34,273 bases of DNA from Candidatus Scybalocola faecigallinarum. GTDB taxonomy: Bacteria > Bacillota > Clostridia > Lachnospirales > Lachnospiraceae. The stretch spans positions 1-34,273 of the forward strand of contig DVIT01000024.1 in assembly GCA_018711005.1 (NCBI GenBank), written 5' to 3'. Both the position numbers and the translations under genes were made by a program. Shown here in pieces: positions 8,155-19,344 of the stretch (the first letter of the stretch is position 1; the number at the start of each line of letters is the position of its first letter). The notes below the pieces were generated by a model. That model was not told the DNA's origin and did not search any database. It was given only the letters and a program-made list of their open reading frames with translations.

Positions 8155-8204
8155 ATTTTTTTTTTGTACATTTTGCAGATATTTAGTAATATTTCTTGGT
8201 AAAA

Positions 8205-8226
8205 TGTAACTATTCAGCCATGCCCG
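8205..8226 (+). repeat. Intergenic repeat copy, core CAGCCATGC (copy 1)
   Basis: TGTAACTATTCAGCCATGCC plus CG is identical to 19402-19423. Related copies lie at 24164-24189 and 34110-34135. This copy lies between purC and the ppdK promoter and appears alone, without the flanking palindromes seen at 34110. Confidence 0.7.
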
Positions 8227-8257
8227 TACAGTTCCATGACCCAATATCTGAAAAAAA

Positions 8258-9121
8258 TTACTGTAATTTCTTTCCTGTAAGCATCTCATATCCTAACAGG
8301 TACTGATTGATGGTTTTTTTCACAACATCTTCCGGCAGTGTCCAGTTGCTGTCCGGATTTGCTTTCAGCCAGTCGCGGGCGATCTGCTTGTCAAAGGACG
8401 GCTGGCCATGGCCCGGTTCATATCCGTCTGCCGGCCAGAAACGGGAACTGTCCGGGGTAAGCATCTCGTCGCCCAGAACAATGTTGCCGTTTTCGTCCAG
8501 ACCAAATTCAAACTTTGTATCTGCAATGATAATACCACGGCTCAGGGCATAATCTGCACATTTCTTATACAGCGCGATCGTATAGTCACGAAGCTTGGAC
8601 GCATATTCCTCGCCTTTGCCCGGGAAATACTTTTCCAAATGAGCAATGCTCTGCTCATAAGAAATATTTTCATCATGATCACCGATCTCAGCCTTTGTAG
8701 ACGGTGTGTAGATCGGCTCAGGGAGCTTGTCGGACTCTCTTAAGCCTTCCGGAAGCTTAATGCCGCAGACGGTGCCGTCCTTCTGGTAGCTTGCCCAGCC
8801 GCTTCCTGTAATGTAGCCACGGACAATACACTCAATGGGGAGCATGTTCAGCTTGCGGCACATCATGCTGTTTCCGTCGAACTGAGGCTGACGGAAAAAT
8901 TCCGGCATATCTTTCACATCTGTAGAAATCATATGATTGGGAACAATATCCTGGGTCATATCAAACCAGAACTTAGACATCTGTGTAAGCACAGCGCCTT
9001 TTTTTGTTACGTTATTTTTCAGGATTACATCAAAGCAGCTGATCCGGTCAGTAGCGACCATGATCAAATTATCACCGTTGTCATAAATCTCGCGGACTTT
9101 TCCTTCTTTAATGGGTTTCAT
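8258..9121 (-). CDS. purC: SAICAR synthase (phosphoribosylaminoimidazole-succinocarboxamide synthase)
   Basis: The enzyme joins aspartate to CAIR with ATP in de novo purine synthesis. The sequence shows GKVREIYD near the start, DRISCFDV, the CAIR-site stretch ECIVRGYITGSGW, and IIADTKFEFG followed by GDEMLTPDSSRFWP. At 287 residues it fits the longer SAICAR synthase form. An ATG at 9142 is in frame but has no SD. GAGG lies 8 bases before the ATG at 9121, giving the start MKPIKEGK. It lies 75 bases after glycyl-tRNA synthetase without a clear terminator between, so read-through from glyS is possible. A weak AT-rich hairpin with seven Ts overlaps its stop codon. Confidence 0.97.
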   Translation of the reverse strand: MKPIKEGKVREIYDNGDNLIMVATDRISCFDVILKNNVTKKGAVLTQMSKFWFDMTQDIVPNHMISTDVKDMPEFFRQPQFDGNSMMCRKLNMLPIECIVRGYITGSGWASYQKDGTVCGIKLPEGLRESDKLPEPIYTPSTKAEIGDHDENISYEQSIAHLEKYFPGKGEEYASKLRDYTIALYKKCADYALSRGIIIADTKFEFGLDENGNIVLGDEMLTPDSSRFWPADGYEPGHGQPSFDKQIARDWLKANPDSNWTLPEDVVKKTINQYLLGYEMLTGKKLQ

Positions 9122-9151
9122 TTCACTTACCTCACTTTTCATTTGTGGTGC

Positions 9152-9170
9152 TGCCGCGCCTTGCGCGGCA
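9152..9170. repeat. Perfect GC-rich hairpin between glycyl-tRNA synthetase and purC
   Basis: TGCCGCGC-ctt-GCGCGGCA is a perfect 8-bp stem with a 3-base loop. No T-run follows on either strand, so it is not a standard terminator. It may stabilise or process the glyS-purC transcript. Confidence 0.6.
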
Positions 9171-9196
9171 TGGACATTGACTCACTTAAAGCAGCA

Positions 9197-10585
9197 TTAA
9201 AATGCCAGCCGCTCATCCAGATAACTTTCAAGGTCTTCGATCTTAATACGCACCTGCTCCATTGTGTCACGGTCACGTACGGTCACGCAGCCGTCATTTT
9301 CAGAATCAAAGTCATAGGTAACACAGAACGGCGTACCGATCTCATCCTGACGGCGGTATCTCTTTCCAATATTGCCGCGGTCATCGTATTCACAGTTATA
9401 TTTCTTAGATAACTGCATATAGATCTTTTCTGCCGGTTCAGCCAGCTTTTTGGACAATGGCAGGATACCGACCTTTACAGGCGCCAGAGCCGGATGGAAA
9501 TGGAGTACCGTTCTTACATCGCCCTCTCCGATCTCCTCCTCGTCATATGCGCCGCATAAAAAGGCAAGAACAACACGGTCTGCACCTAAAGAAGGCTCGA
9601 TGACATAAGGAATATACTTTTCCTTTTTAGCATCATCAAAGTAAGACATATCTTCACCGGATACAGTCTGATGCTGTGTCAGGTCGTAATCTGTACGGTC
9701 TGCAATGCCCCAAAGCTCACCCCAGCCAAATGGGAAAAGAAATTCAATATCACTGGTGGCCTTGGAATAAAATGAAAGTTCTTCTTTTTCATGGTCGCGG
9801 ACACGCATTTCCTCGTCCTTCATTCCCAGAGACTTCAGCCAGTCAATACAGAACTGACGCCAGTAGGAGAACCATTCCAGGTCGGTATCCGGTTCACAGA
9901 AAAATTCCAGTTCCATCTGCTCAAATTCACGGGTACGGAACGTAAAGTTTCCGGGAGTGATCTCATTTCTAAAAGACTTTCCGATCTGGCCGATACCAAA
10001 GGGGATCTTTTTACGGGAAGTTCTCTGAACATTTTTAAAATTAACGAAAATACCCTGGGCCGTCTCCGGACGAAGGTATACGGTATTTTTAGCATCCTCG
10101 GTAACGCCCTGGAATGTTTTAAACATCAGGTTAAACTGACGGATGTCTGTAAAATTATGCTTGCCGCAGGAAGGACAGGGAATGTTGTTTTCTTCAATAA
10201 ACTTCATCATTTCCTCATTAGACCATCCATCTACGGAGCCTTCATGAGCCATGCCCTTTTCATCCATATAATCTTCAATAAGCTTATCTGCGCGGAAACG
10301 CTCATGGCATTCTTTACAGTCCATAAGAGGATCTGAAAAGCTTCCTAAATGACCGGATGCCACCCATGTCTGAGGATTCATTAAAATCGCACAGTCCACG
10401 CCTACATTGTATGGATTTTCCTGGATAAACTTCTTCCACCAGGCGCGCTTTACGTTATTTTTCAGCTCTACACCAAGATTGCCATAATCCCATGTATTTG
10501 CCAGGCCGCCGTAAATTTCGGAGCCCGGATAAACAAACCCTCTGGCCTTGGCCAGAGCAACAATCTTATCCATTGTCTTTTCCAT
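9197..10585 (-). CDS. glyQS: Glycyl-tRNA synthetase, class II homodimeric type
   Basis: The enzyme charges tRNA-Gly. The 462-residue single chain is the alpha2 type, not the GlyQ/GlyS heterotetramer. Evidence is the N-terminal [29 protein letters not shown], class II motif 2 ([20 protein letters not shown]), [12 protein letters not shown], and the C-terminal anticodon-binding part with [20 protein letters not shown] zinc site is suggested by CKEC and CPSC. An in-frame start at 10627 exists, but GAGG upstream of the ATG at 10585 supports MEKTMDKI. The leader (10586-10725) shows no convincing T-box. The gene follows the lipoprotein in the recO neighbourhood. Confidence 0.97.
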   Translation of the reverse strand: MEKTMDKIVALAKARGFVYPGSEIYGGLANTWDYGNLGVELKNNVKRAWWKKFIQENPYNVGVDCAILMNPQTWVASGHLGSFSDPLMDCKECHERFRADKLIEDYMDEKGMAHEGSVDGWSNEEMMKFIEENNIPCPSCGKHNFTDIRQFNLMFKTFQGVTEDAKNTVYLRPETAQGIFVNFKNVQRTSRKKIPFGIGQIGKSFRNEITPGNFTFRTREFEQMELEFFCEPDTDLEWFSYWRQFCIDWLKSLGMKDEEMRVRDHEKEELSFYSKATSDIEFLFPFGWGELWGIADRTDYDLTQHQTVSGEDMSYFDDAKKEKYIPYVIEPSLGADRVVLAFLCGAYDEEEIGEGDVRTVLHFHPALAPVKVGILPLSKKLAEPAEKIYMQLSKKYNCEYDDRGNIGKRYRRQDEIGTPFCVTYDFDSENDGCVTVRDRDTMEQVRIKIEDLESYLDERLAF

Positions 10586-10725
10586 GATCTTATCTACCTC
10601 ACATATGTTTTTATGTATCCGCTGCAAAAATCATACCGCAGCAAAATAAGGCCGTCTTTGGCCGGATCCGAGCCACACCTCCACCCAGGGGGCATGGCCC
10701 GGGACAGGCAAAAGCAATGCCATTT

Positions 10726-11331
10726 TTACGAATAAATGATCACCGCCAAAGTGCCGCTGCAATCTGCCACGGCTTTGTCCGTCACAGTCACATTATCGCT
10801 TACATAGGCGATCTTCCCGGGTACCGCTACCATTACATCTGAAGACACGACCACAGCGTTGTAGTCCTGAAGATCTTCAATATCTGCCGCCGTTCCCACA
10901 GCCTCACCCCCGGCGTTTACACAGCTTAAAGCCAGTACATCCTCTGAAAGCTGGGATGCCGGACACACAACAAGCGAATTGTAATTAAAATCCGTATAAG
11001 TCTCAGGGCTTTCATAAGTAAGCAAAACCCTGGCCACAGCGTCTGAAACCTCTACACTATCTACAGTAATGGCCAGATCATCCTCTTTACCGGAGGCTGC
11101 CGGATGATCTGCGTTATAATCTGCCGCTTCTTCCCTGACATAGGCATCCAGATCCTCAAGGGAATAATATTCCGCTTCAAAGGGTTCAACGCTTAACTCT
11201 GTAATACTCCCGTCCCGGTTCACTGCCAGGGCACTTTGGGAAAACTTTGAAATGTCCGCCGTACCATTGCATCCGGTCATGCAAACTAAGGCTGCAGCGC
11301 AAACCAAAGTCATATGCTTTAATCTCATCAT
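10726..11331 (-). CDS. Putative lipoprotein, unknown function
   Basis: The N-terminus is a signal peptide ending in a lipobox-like CMTGC (HMTLVCAAALVCMTGCNG), so the mature protein should be a lipid-anchored surface protein. It is acidic, about 180 residues after the cysteine, and has no motif I recognise. A GTG at 11337 is only 3 bases from GGAGG. The ATG at 11331 is 9 bases away and is the likely start. It has its own promoter (11361-11389). It lies between recO and glycyl-tRNA synthetase, and the gap to glyQS is 140 bases. A role in translation or repair is not implied. Confidence 0.8.
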   Translation of the reverse strand: MMRLKHMTLVCAAALVCMTGCNGTADISKFSQSALAVNRDGSITELSVEPFEAEYYSLEDLDAYVREEAADYNADHPAASGKEDDLAITVDSVEVSDAVARVLLTYESPETYTDFNYNSLVVCPASQLSEDVLALSCVNAGGEAVGTAADIEDLQDYNAVVVSSDVMVAVPGKIAYVSDNVTVTDKAVADCSGTLAVIIYS

Positions 11332-11360
11332 ATTCACAGGCCTCCTTACAGGCTTTTACT

Positions 11361-11389
11361 ATTGTAGCGTTTCTCCCTTTAATTTTCAA
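11361..11389 (-). promoter_or_regulatory. Promoter of the lipoprotein gene
   Basis: The minus strand has -35 TTGAAA (11384-11389), a 17-base spacer and -10 TACAAT (11361-11366), about 30 bases before the start codon. It lies in the 105-base gap after recO. Confidence 0.7.
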
Positions 11390-11442
11390 CATATTTCTGA
11401 GAAATTATACCATCTTTCTCATTACCAATTCAGCCGCGGCGT

Positions 11443-12183
11443 CTACAGCAGGTCCAGCATATCCAGGGATTTAAACTTCCGGTCTACATGAAGCCGGATA
11501 AAGTGTTCCATGACATTTTCCAGATCCCTTAACACCTCCGCGCTGACCGTAAAGGAGTACAGTTTTTCCACAGGCACGGAAATAATATACTGCATCGTAT
11601 ATACCGTAGAAGGATGAAGCTTTTTCAGACCGGATTCCCGGCCCCGGCAGTTTTCGCAGACAACGCCGCTGTGGAGGAAACTAAAGCGGGTCAGATTTTC
11701 ACTGCTGCCGCACAGACAGCAGGAAAAGCACTGGGGATACTCTCCTTCCAGGACAAAGACCTTTAATTCATAGATCCTGCGCACCAGCTTAAAATCTATG
11801 ATCTTCCTGCATAAGACCCTCAGGGTCTGATACAACAGCTTTAAAAGCGGGGTGCCGTCAATATTTTCACGGGCATAGTAGCTGGCAAATTCCAGGAAAT
11901 AAAAACCATAGCAGGCCGCCTCCAGATCCTGCCTGAGCTCCATAAAATAATTAGACACCTCAGCTCCCACAAGGGTATAGGCATCCCGCCCGGGGATCAG
12001 AAAAAATTCGCCAAATACAAAAGGTTCTGTTGCAGCCAGCATAGGGCTTTTTGGCCGGCGGGATCCCCGGGAAAAGGCGGTGATCTTTCCCCGCTGTGTT
12101 GTTAAAAGCACAAGGCGTTTGTCATACTCCCCCACAGGCATGGATGAAATGACCATCCCTGTCAGCTTTAACTGTTCTGTCAT
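11443..12183 (-). CDS. recO: DNA repair protein RecO
   Basis: RecO works with RecR and RecF to load RecA onto SSB-coated single-stranded DNA. The 246-residue protein has the N-terminal OB-fold start (LTGMVISSMPVGEYDKRLVL, TQRGKITAFSRGSRR), a helical middle (FYFLEFASYYARE) and a four-cysteine zinc site formed by CCLCG and CENCRG at about 150-185. It starts 3 bases after the era stop, with a weak purine-rich SD inside the end of era, so translation is probably coupled. The era-recO order is common in Firmicutes. Confidence 0.95.
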   Translation of the reverse strand: MTEQLKLTGMVISSMPVGEYDKRLVLLTTQRGKITAFSRGSRRPKSPMLAATEPFVFGEFFLIPGRDAYTLVGAEVSNYFMELRQDLEAACYGFYFLEFASYYARENIDGTPLLKLLYQTLRVLCRKIIDFKLVRRIYELKVFVLEGEYPQCFSCCLCGSSENLTRFSFLHSGVVCENCRGRESGLKKLHPSTVYTMQYIISVPVEKLYSFTVSAEVLRDLENVMEHFIRLHVDRKFKSLDMLDLL

Positions 12184-12186
12184 GGA

Positions 12187-13095
12187 CTAATACTCTTTCT
12201 TGTCGTAGCCAAAGTTCTTTATAAGGAAATCACTGTCCCGCCAGTCCTTTTTCACCTTTACCCAAAGCTGAAGGTTGACATGGCCATCCAGCAGGTTTTC
12301 AATCTCCTGACGGGCCTGACTGCCGATCTTTTTCAGCATGCTGCCGTTTTTCCCGATAATGATCCCCTTATGAGAATCCCTCTCGCAAATGATCGTTGCA
12401 TCAATGTCCATCATTGGACGCGGACCCTGACGTTCCTTCATCCGCTCAATGACTACGGCAATGCCATGGGGGATTTCTTCATCTAAGAGCCGCAGGGCCT
12501 TTTCACGGATCAGCTCTGCCACGATCTGACGCTCCGGCTGGTCTGTAATGGTATCAGCATCAAAAAACTGAGGGCCTTCCGGCAAATATTTCATGATCAC
12601 CTTAATGATCTCGTCGGTATTTTCCCCTTTTAAGGCAGAGCATGGGACAATGTCTGCGAAATCGCATACATCCTTATAGGCATCAATAAATTTAAGGATT
12701 TCTTCCTTTTTCACTGTATCGATCTTGTTGATCACCAGCACTACCGGCGTTTTAACCCGGGCCAGCTGCTGGGCAATGTGGCGCTCTCCCGCCCCGATAA
12801 ATGTGGTGGGCTCTACCAGCCACAAGATCACATCTACCTCGGACAGGGTACGTTCTGCCACTGTGACCATATACTCGCCAAGCTTGTTTTTAGCCTTATG
12901 GATCCCCGGGGTGTCCACAAATACGATCTGTCCGTCATCGCTTGTATACACGGTCTGGATCCGGTTTCTCGTTGTCTGGGGCTTGCTGGAAGTAATGGCG
13001 ATCTTCTGGCCGATCAGCCGGTTCATCAGCGTAGATTTTCCCACATTGGGACGGCCGATCAGCGTTACAAAACCTGATTTAAAATGGTTTTCCAT
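12187..13095 (-). CDS. era: GTPase Era (16S rRNA maturation)
   Basis: Era binds the 3' end of 16S rRNA and helps assemble the 30S subunit. The 302-residue protein has the G domain boxes GRPNVGKST (G1), a Thr in KPQTTRNR (G2), DTPG (G3), NKID (G4) and SAL (G5). A C-terminal KH domain follows with GIIIGKNGSMLKKIG. The open frame runs much further upstream into the protease gene, but AGGAGG lies 5 bases before the ATG at 13095 (MENHFKSG), the family start. It follows the M16C protease gene by 13 bases and precedes recO by 3, making a tight operon. Confidence 0.98.
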   Translation of the reverse strand: MENHFKSGFVTLIGRPNVGKSTLMNRLIGQKIAITSSKPQTTRNRIQTVYTSDDGQIVFVDTPGIHKAKNKLGEYMVTVAERTLSEVDVILWLVEPTTFIGAGERHIAQQLARVKTPVVLVINKIDTVKKEEILKFIDAYKDVCDFADIVPCSALKGENTDEIIKVIMKYLPEGPQFFDADTITDQPERQIVAELIREKALRLLDEEIPHGIAVVIERMKERQGPRPMMDIDATIICERDSHKGIIIGKNGSMLKKIGSQARQEIENLLDGHVNLQLWVKVKKDWRDSDFLIKNFGYDKKEY

Positions 13096-13108
13096 AACAT
13101 CCTCCTTA

Positions 13109-16033
13109 TTACAGCAGCGGTTCCACAGATGTAAACAGCTGTTTATTGGCTTCGATCTGAGTTTCGCTGCCGATAACGCACAGATGATCCTGAGATACAA
13201 AGGCGTCTGCCAGATCACCAAAGCTGCGGATCGTTTCTGCATCTGCAGACAGCATTTCATCTCTTGTCTTTTGCAGATCTTCATTGGTAACCCCTGTAAA
13301 GTAAGCAGCCAGGGAACGGGCAGCCCCTGCAAACGGCTTCTGCGGCGTATCTGCGGCACTGACTGCACCGATAATATATTTCAGCATATCCCGGTCGCTG
13401 ACAGTGAAATTACGGATATAATTTCCGCACTCTTTATAAATATCCAGGGTTTCCTTAAGATGGGGATCTCTGTAAGATGCAAAGTAGGCATTTCCGTTTC
13501 TTGCAAAGCCGCACATGCATCCGTAAGCGCCGCCCTTGACTCTTAGGTTGATCCACAAATATTCATATTCCATAATAACCTTCAATACATTTAAGGCTCC
13601 GTGGAATTTAAAGCCGCTCTTAACAAAATTTCCGGCCATAACATCATACTGGACCATCCCCGGCGTAACAAAGCCTTCCTTTTTCCCATCCGGTGTCCAC
13701 TGGAACACTTCTTTTTCGGGAATGTCCCGGGTCAGGTATGCTTCAATGCCTGAAAGGGCTTCTTCCATAACTTTAATATCTTCCAGTCTGGCTGTGTAAT
13801 CCACCATCAGGTTGTCCATGCGGAAAATAAAATGGGCAGTTTCCTTTAATGCTCCCATAATTTCATCACATTTGGCATCAAAATTCTTTGCCAGATTTTT
13901 GGCGAAATGGTAATAATCCACACCGCTGAGCAATTCACGGAATGCGCCGGCCTCTGAAAAGTAAGATACTGCACGGTTCACGGCAACACCAGATACAGAC
14001 GAATTGAAGGCCATCTGGAGCCGTGACACATTTTCATCCACAATCTCCTTTAACCGTTTTTTATCATCCAGCTTTGATGTAAACAAAAGCGTCTCCATAA
14101 GATCAATCATCTTGCCCAGATTACTTAAAAGCGCACGGCCGGAGATTTCAAAGCAGGGATGGTACTGTCCGGTTTCCTTTCCGCCATAAATGGACGGACT
14201 TGTATAAATACCGCCGGTATACATGCTGATTTCATTATTTAAGCTTTCATAATCATAGTCCTTTGTATCAATATTGCCAAGCACTGAGGATAAAAGACCT
14301 GCATAAGGAATCAGACGCACAGGGATGCCTTCAATATTAAAGATCAGCTTCAGATAGCCGATACCCTTTGTCTCATAGTCATGGAACAGACCCTTAAATC
14401 CGTTAAATTCCCGCTCCTCATTCACAATAGGAATTGGGGACTTGTCAATATCCTCCAACGCCAGCATAGGAATCTTTTCCAGCTCCTCCTGAGTTGACGG
14501 TGTCTCCTGGTACTCTCTTAAGTGCTTTGTTTCTTCAACGATCCGGGCAATCTCCTCATCACTCATAGATGCCTTTTTAGCCGCAAGGGCTTCCTTTAAC
14601 TGTTTTTCAGACTCTGTGGCAAGGCCCTTCTGAGGCTTAAGCACCAGCAGGGATGCATGAGGGTTGTCCAAAAGCCAGTCTGTGATCAGTTTTTCAAAAT
14701 AGCCCTCATCCGCTTTTGCTCTCAGCATGTTAAATACAGAAAAGCATTTTAAATGGGTAAATGGCTGATCCTTATTATAAAGCCAGCTGTCCATCATCTG
14801 GATTCCATACATAAGCCCGCTTGGGAAACTGCCGTAATCAGCTTCACGGAACTTAAACTCCATAGTGTTTAACGCAGCCTTTACAGAGTCCTTATTGACG
14901 CCTGTATCAGCCACCTTCTGAAGGGTCTCACGAATGATCTGAAGGAACTTTTCCTTATCCTGTGCATTACCGTTTTTGGCAATAATGGAGAGATAAGGCT
15001 GGCGGATAGATCTTTCATACTCACAGTAAGCGTCCTTGCAGATTCCGCTTTCGATCAGGGCTTTTTTCAGGGGAGCGCCTGGACAGCTCATCAGAGCATA
15101 ATCCAGCACCTGGAATGCAATATACATTTCCGGATCAAGGCTGTCCTTTAAGACAACATTATACGCCATGTAGGTGTTATCCTTTTCATCCTCGCTGCTG
15201 CTTAAGGAATAGGTATATTCTTCTTCCTTCATATGGCCAAAAGGCTTCTGCAGCTGTATCTCAGAGTCCACATCCAAATGGTCAAATTTGCTTAAATACT
15301 CCCGGTCCATAAAATCCAGCTTTTCATTAACGTCAAAATCACCGTACAGATAAATATAGCTGTTAGAAGGATGGTAATATTTGCTGTGAAAGTCAAGAAA
15401 TTCTTCATAGGTCAGCTCCGGAATATTGTCCGGGTCGCCGCCGGATTCCTGGCCATAGGTTGTATCCGGGAATAAGGTGGATGTGATCTTTCTGGAAAGC
15501 ACCTGATCCGGTGAAGAAAATGCGCCTTTCATCTCATTGTATACAACACCGTTATATGTCAGTTCTCCGTCAGCATCCTCAAGGGCATAATGCCAGCCCT
15601 CCTGCTGGAAGATCTCTTTATGGGTATAAATATTCGGATAAAACACGCTGTCCATATAAACGTGCATCAGATTCTGAAAATCCCTGTCATTGCAGCTGGC
15701 TACCGGATACATCGTCTTGTCCGGATAGGTCATGGCATTTAAAAAAGTATTTAAGGAACCTTTAACCAGCTCGACAAAAGGATCTTTCACAGGGAAATGT
15801 TTTGATCCGCACAATACAGAATGCTCCAGGATATGTGGAACTCCGGTGCTGTCCTTTGGGGGTGTGCGGAAAGCAATGTCAAAAACTTTATTTTTATCTT
15901 CATTCGATAAAACGGCAACGCGGGCGCCGGCTTTTTTGTGTATAAGCAGCGCTGCCTGGGATTTCACTTCATCAATATATTCGCAGGACACCAGCGAATA
16001 CGCCGGATGGATCTTGCCAAAGTTATTCTCCAT
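13109..16033 (-). CDS. M16C-family zinc metalloprotease (presequence protease/insulinase type)
   Basis: The 974-residue size and order fit the M16C family, where four homologous domains form a closed chamber that degrades short peptides. The inverted zinc motif is HILEH (His67, Glu70, His71), and the third ligand Glu is probably in YNEMKGAFSS. An Arg-Tyr type segment is not obvious. There is no signal peptide, so it is probably cytoplasmic. An ATG at 16048 overlaps the SD itself. GGAGG lies 8 bases before the ATG at 16033 (MENNFGKI), which I take as the start. It opens the protease-era-recO operon behind a strong promoter at 16071-16099. Confidence 0.93.
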   Translation of the reverse strand: MENNFGKIHPAYSLVSCEYIDEVKSQAALLIHKKAGARVAVLSNEDKNKVFDIAFRTPPKDSTGVPHILEHSVLCGSKHFPVKDPFVELVKGSLNTFLNAMTYPDKTMYPVASCNDRDFQNLMHVYMDSVFYPNIYTHKEIFQQEGWHYALEDADGELTYNGVVYNEMKGAFSSPDQVLSRKITSTLFPDTTYGQESGGDPDNIPELTYEEFLDFHSKYYHPSNSYIYLYGDFDVNEKLDFMDREYLSKFDHLDVDSEIQLQKPFGHMKEEEYTYSLSSSEDEKDNTYMAYNVVLKDSLDPEMYIAFQVLDYALMSCPGAPLKKALIESGICKDAYCEYERSIRQPYLSIIAKNGNAQDKEKFLQIIRETLQKVADTGVNKDSVKAALNTMEFKFREADYGSFPSGLMYGIQMMDSWLYNKDQPFTHLKCFSVFNMLRAKADEGYFEKLITDWLLDNPHASLLVLKPQKGLATESEKQLKEALAAKKASMSDEEIARIVEETKHLREYQETPSTQEELEKIPMLALEDIDKSPIPIVNEEREFNGFKGLFHDYETKGIGYLKLIFNIEGIPVRLIPYAGLLSSVLGNIDTKDYDYESLNNEISMYTGGIYTSPSIYGGKETGQYHPCFEISGRALLSNLGKMIDLMETLLFTSKLDDKKRLKEIVDENVSRLQMAFNSSVSGVAVNRAVSYFSEAGAFRELLSGVDYYHFAKNLAKNFDAKCDEIMGALKETAHFIFRMDNLMVDYTARLEDIKVMEEALSGIEAYLTRDIPEKEVFQWTPDGKKEGFVTPGMVQYDVMAGNFVKSGFKFHGALNVLKVIMEYEYLWINLRVKGGAYGCMCGFARNGNAYFASYRDPHLKETLDIYKECGNYIRNFTVSDRDMLKYIIGAVSAADTPQKPFAGAARSLAAYFTGVTNEDLQKTRDEMLSADAETIRSFGDLADAFVSQDHLCVIGSETQIEANKQLFTSVEPLL

Positions 16034-16070
16034 ATTTTTCTCCTCCATAAATTTAATTCATGCTGACATG

Positions 16071-16099
16071 ATTATAGCATATATATAAAGCTTTTCCAA
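16071..16099 (-). promoter_or_regulatory. Promoter of the protease-era-recO operon
   Basis: The minus strand has -35 TTGGAA (16094-16099), a 17-base spacer and -10 TATAAT (16071-16076) with an upstream TG. It lies about 40 bases before the protease start codon. Confidence 0.8.
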
Positions 16100-16150
16100 C
16101 GAAAGAGTTTTTCATCAGAAATATTGCCGGCATGACTGAAGCGTTACCTA

Positions 16151-16194
16151 TAACGAAACACAGCCGTACTGCCAAAAGGGCAGGTACGGCTGTG
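16151..16194 (-). terminator. Intrinsic terminator after the amidase gene
   Basis: On the minus strand CACAGCCGTACCTGCCC pairs with GGCAGTACGGCTGTG around TTTT (16159-16194, one bulge), followed by TTTCGTTA. The T-run is short but the stem is very stable. Confidence 0.7.
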
Positions 16195-16199
16195 TGCTG

Positions 16200-16880
16200 T
16201 TATTGATGATTTTTTATCCAGTTTGTAACGTCATCCTTAAATTGCTCCCAGGCATCTTCATGCTCTACAAAATAGAGCGGACAAAGCTTGCCGGTCACAT
16301 CATAATGACGGATCACATTTTCAACCGGGACTTCAAGATATTCGCACAGCCATCCTGTCAGCTCCACCAGGGAATCATAGGTGGCGTCATTAAACTTTCC
16401 CGTTTCATCCGGGTGGCAGACTTCAATAGATACGGTGTCATTGTTCCGGTCATTGGATGCATATGCCATCTCTGAGGTAGGGATGCACTGGACGATCTTT
16501 CCTTCCAGGCCTACGATAAAATGACTGCTGGCATAAGTTTCGTGGCTGTCTTTAAGCCCTTCAAAATAGCTGCGGTTCTGCTCTGCCGTAGAGCCCGGAT
16601 TTGCCACATAATGGATAACAATTCCCGTGATCTTCTCTGTGGCTGTCTGGGGTCTGGAATAAGGGTTTGGCGTCAGCAGCTCCACACTCATCTGAGGCCG
16701 ATACTGCTCTACATTTTCAATGCCGTAGACCGATGCTTCCCCCGTCCTAGACCCTTTCGTAAAGATCAGGATCATGCCGGCAATAAAAATGACCAGCACC
16801 AGCAGGATAATGACAATGGGACAGATCCGCCTCAGCGGTCCTTTCCTTCCTCTGTTGTTCATAGCCCCTCTGTTATTCAT
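16200..16880 (-). CDS. Membrane-anchored N-acetylmuramoyl-L-alanine amidase (Amidase_2)
   Basis: The product should cut the amide bond between muramic acid and the stem peptide of peptidoglycan. The N-terminus is basic and carries a short repeated MNNRG. One hydrophobic helix follows at about 19-41 (CPIVIILLVLVIFIAGMILIF). The catalytic domain at about 75-220 has IVIHYVANPG (first zinc His), ASSHFIVGLEG, SIEVCHP, VIRHYDVTGKLCP (second His, and Cys as third ligand). With a single N-terminal anchor the enzyme should face the wall. The ATG at 16880 lies after AAGGA. A second ATG (residue 7) is too close to its GAGGGG. It starts 43 bases after guaB and may be co-transcribed with it. Confidence 0.9.
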   Translation of the reverse strand: MNNRGAMNNRGRKGPLRRICPIVIILLVLVIFIAGMILIFTKGSRTGEASVYGIENVEQYRPQMSVELLTPNPYSRPQTATEKITGIVIHYVANPGSTAEQNRSYFEGLKDSHETYASSHFIVGLEGKIVQCIPTSEMAYASNDRNNDTVSIEVCHPDETGKFNDATYDSLVELTGWLCEYLEVPVENVIRHYDVTGKLCPLYFVEHEDAWEQFKDDVTNWIKNHQ

Positions 16881-16923
16881 AGTATCACTGTCCTTATATC
16901 TCCCCGGACATACCCGCTACAGA

Positions 16924-18582
<1,659 letters not shown>

Positions 18583-18741
18583 CATAGAAGATCATTATTA
18601 ATTCTTAAGAGTTTTATTAGCACAGCTTAAAACAACTGTCGTTTCTATCAGTATTATTAATAAACTTGCAATAGTCTCTTATCTTCCATGTTCTGGGATA
18701 AGCTGCCAAAATGCAGCGATCCTGCGGGTCTGATGTTGGTT

Positions 18742-19269
18742 TTATGCTTCCTTTTTTACTTTGCTGGGTGAATAATTATACATATTATCCAGCATCTTTT
18801 CTGACGGCTCAAAAATCACCTTGATACGGCCATTATTGCCTGAACCTACATAAACATAGCGTTTACAAGATTTATCTCTGGAAGAAAAGTCGTATACTTT
18901 CGCTTCACTGTGCTGATAAGGATCCAGCCAGTGGGAGCCTTCCATAGCCAGCACCTCAAGGCTTTCAAAATTTACACTGAGCTTTCTCTTACGCCGGAAA
19001 TCGCCGCTGAGCTGGTCAAAATCCAGATCCCCGGCAGTAAAAATATATTCATATTCCACTTTCTGGAAGCGGATCAAGAAATACTCAAGGACAAGAATAA
19101 CAAGGGCGAATATAAAAAGGCCCGGAAATGCAGCAAAAAAACCCAACACAAAAAGCGCAGCGATCAAAAATGTAACGATGCCGCAAATGACCCGAACGAC
19201 AATATTGCCCGGGGTTGTTTTCCTCTTTACGAGGACTTCGGAGAATACGTCTCCAGATGAACTTACCAT
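18742..19269 (-). CDS. Two-helix membrane protein, resembling DUF6106
   Basis: The 175-residue protein has two adjacent hydrophobic helices at about 22-66 (VVRVICGIVTFLIAALFVLG, then FPGLFIFALVILVLEYFLI). A soluble beta-rich domain follows, beginning VEYEYIFTAGDLDFDQL and continuing FRRKRKLSVNFESLEVLA. The order of two helices, then E-Y-x-T-x-G-D-L-D and an RRKRKL stretch, resembles a family of uncharacterised Clostridia proteins I know as DUF6106; this assignment is from memory. AGGAGG lies 8 bases before the ATG. The promoter overlaps an inverted repeat (19345-19381). No function can be given. Confidence 0.75.
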   Translation of the reverse strand: MVSSSGDVFSEVLVKRKTTPGNIVVRVICGIVTFLIAALFVLGFFAAFPGLFIFALVILVLEYFLIRFQKVEYEYIFTAGDLDFDQLSGDFRRKRKLSVNFESLEVLAMEGSHWLDPYQHSEAKVYDFSSRDKSCKRYVYVGSGNNGRIKVIFEPSEKMLDNMYNYSPSKVKKEA

Positions 19270-19344
19270 AGCTTATTCCTCCAATAGTTCCTTTGTGTGC
19301 CCCATCTGTTTTGACAATGTGTGACAGCGGCACCCTTGCTTTAC

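Noticed and set aside
9152-9170. Terminator between glycyl-tRNA synthetase and purC
   Set aside because: The stem is perfect, but no T-run follows on either strand.
10586-10725. T-box in front of glycyl-tRNA synthetase
   Set aside because: GGGTGGAGGTGTGG is only loosely like the T-box sequence, the leader is short, and no matching terminator/antiterminator pair is seen.
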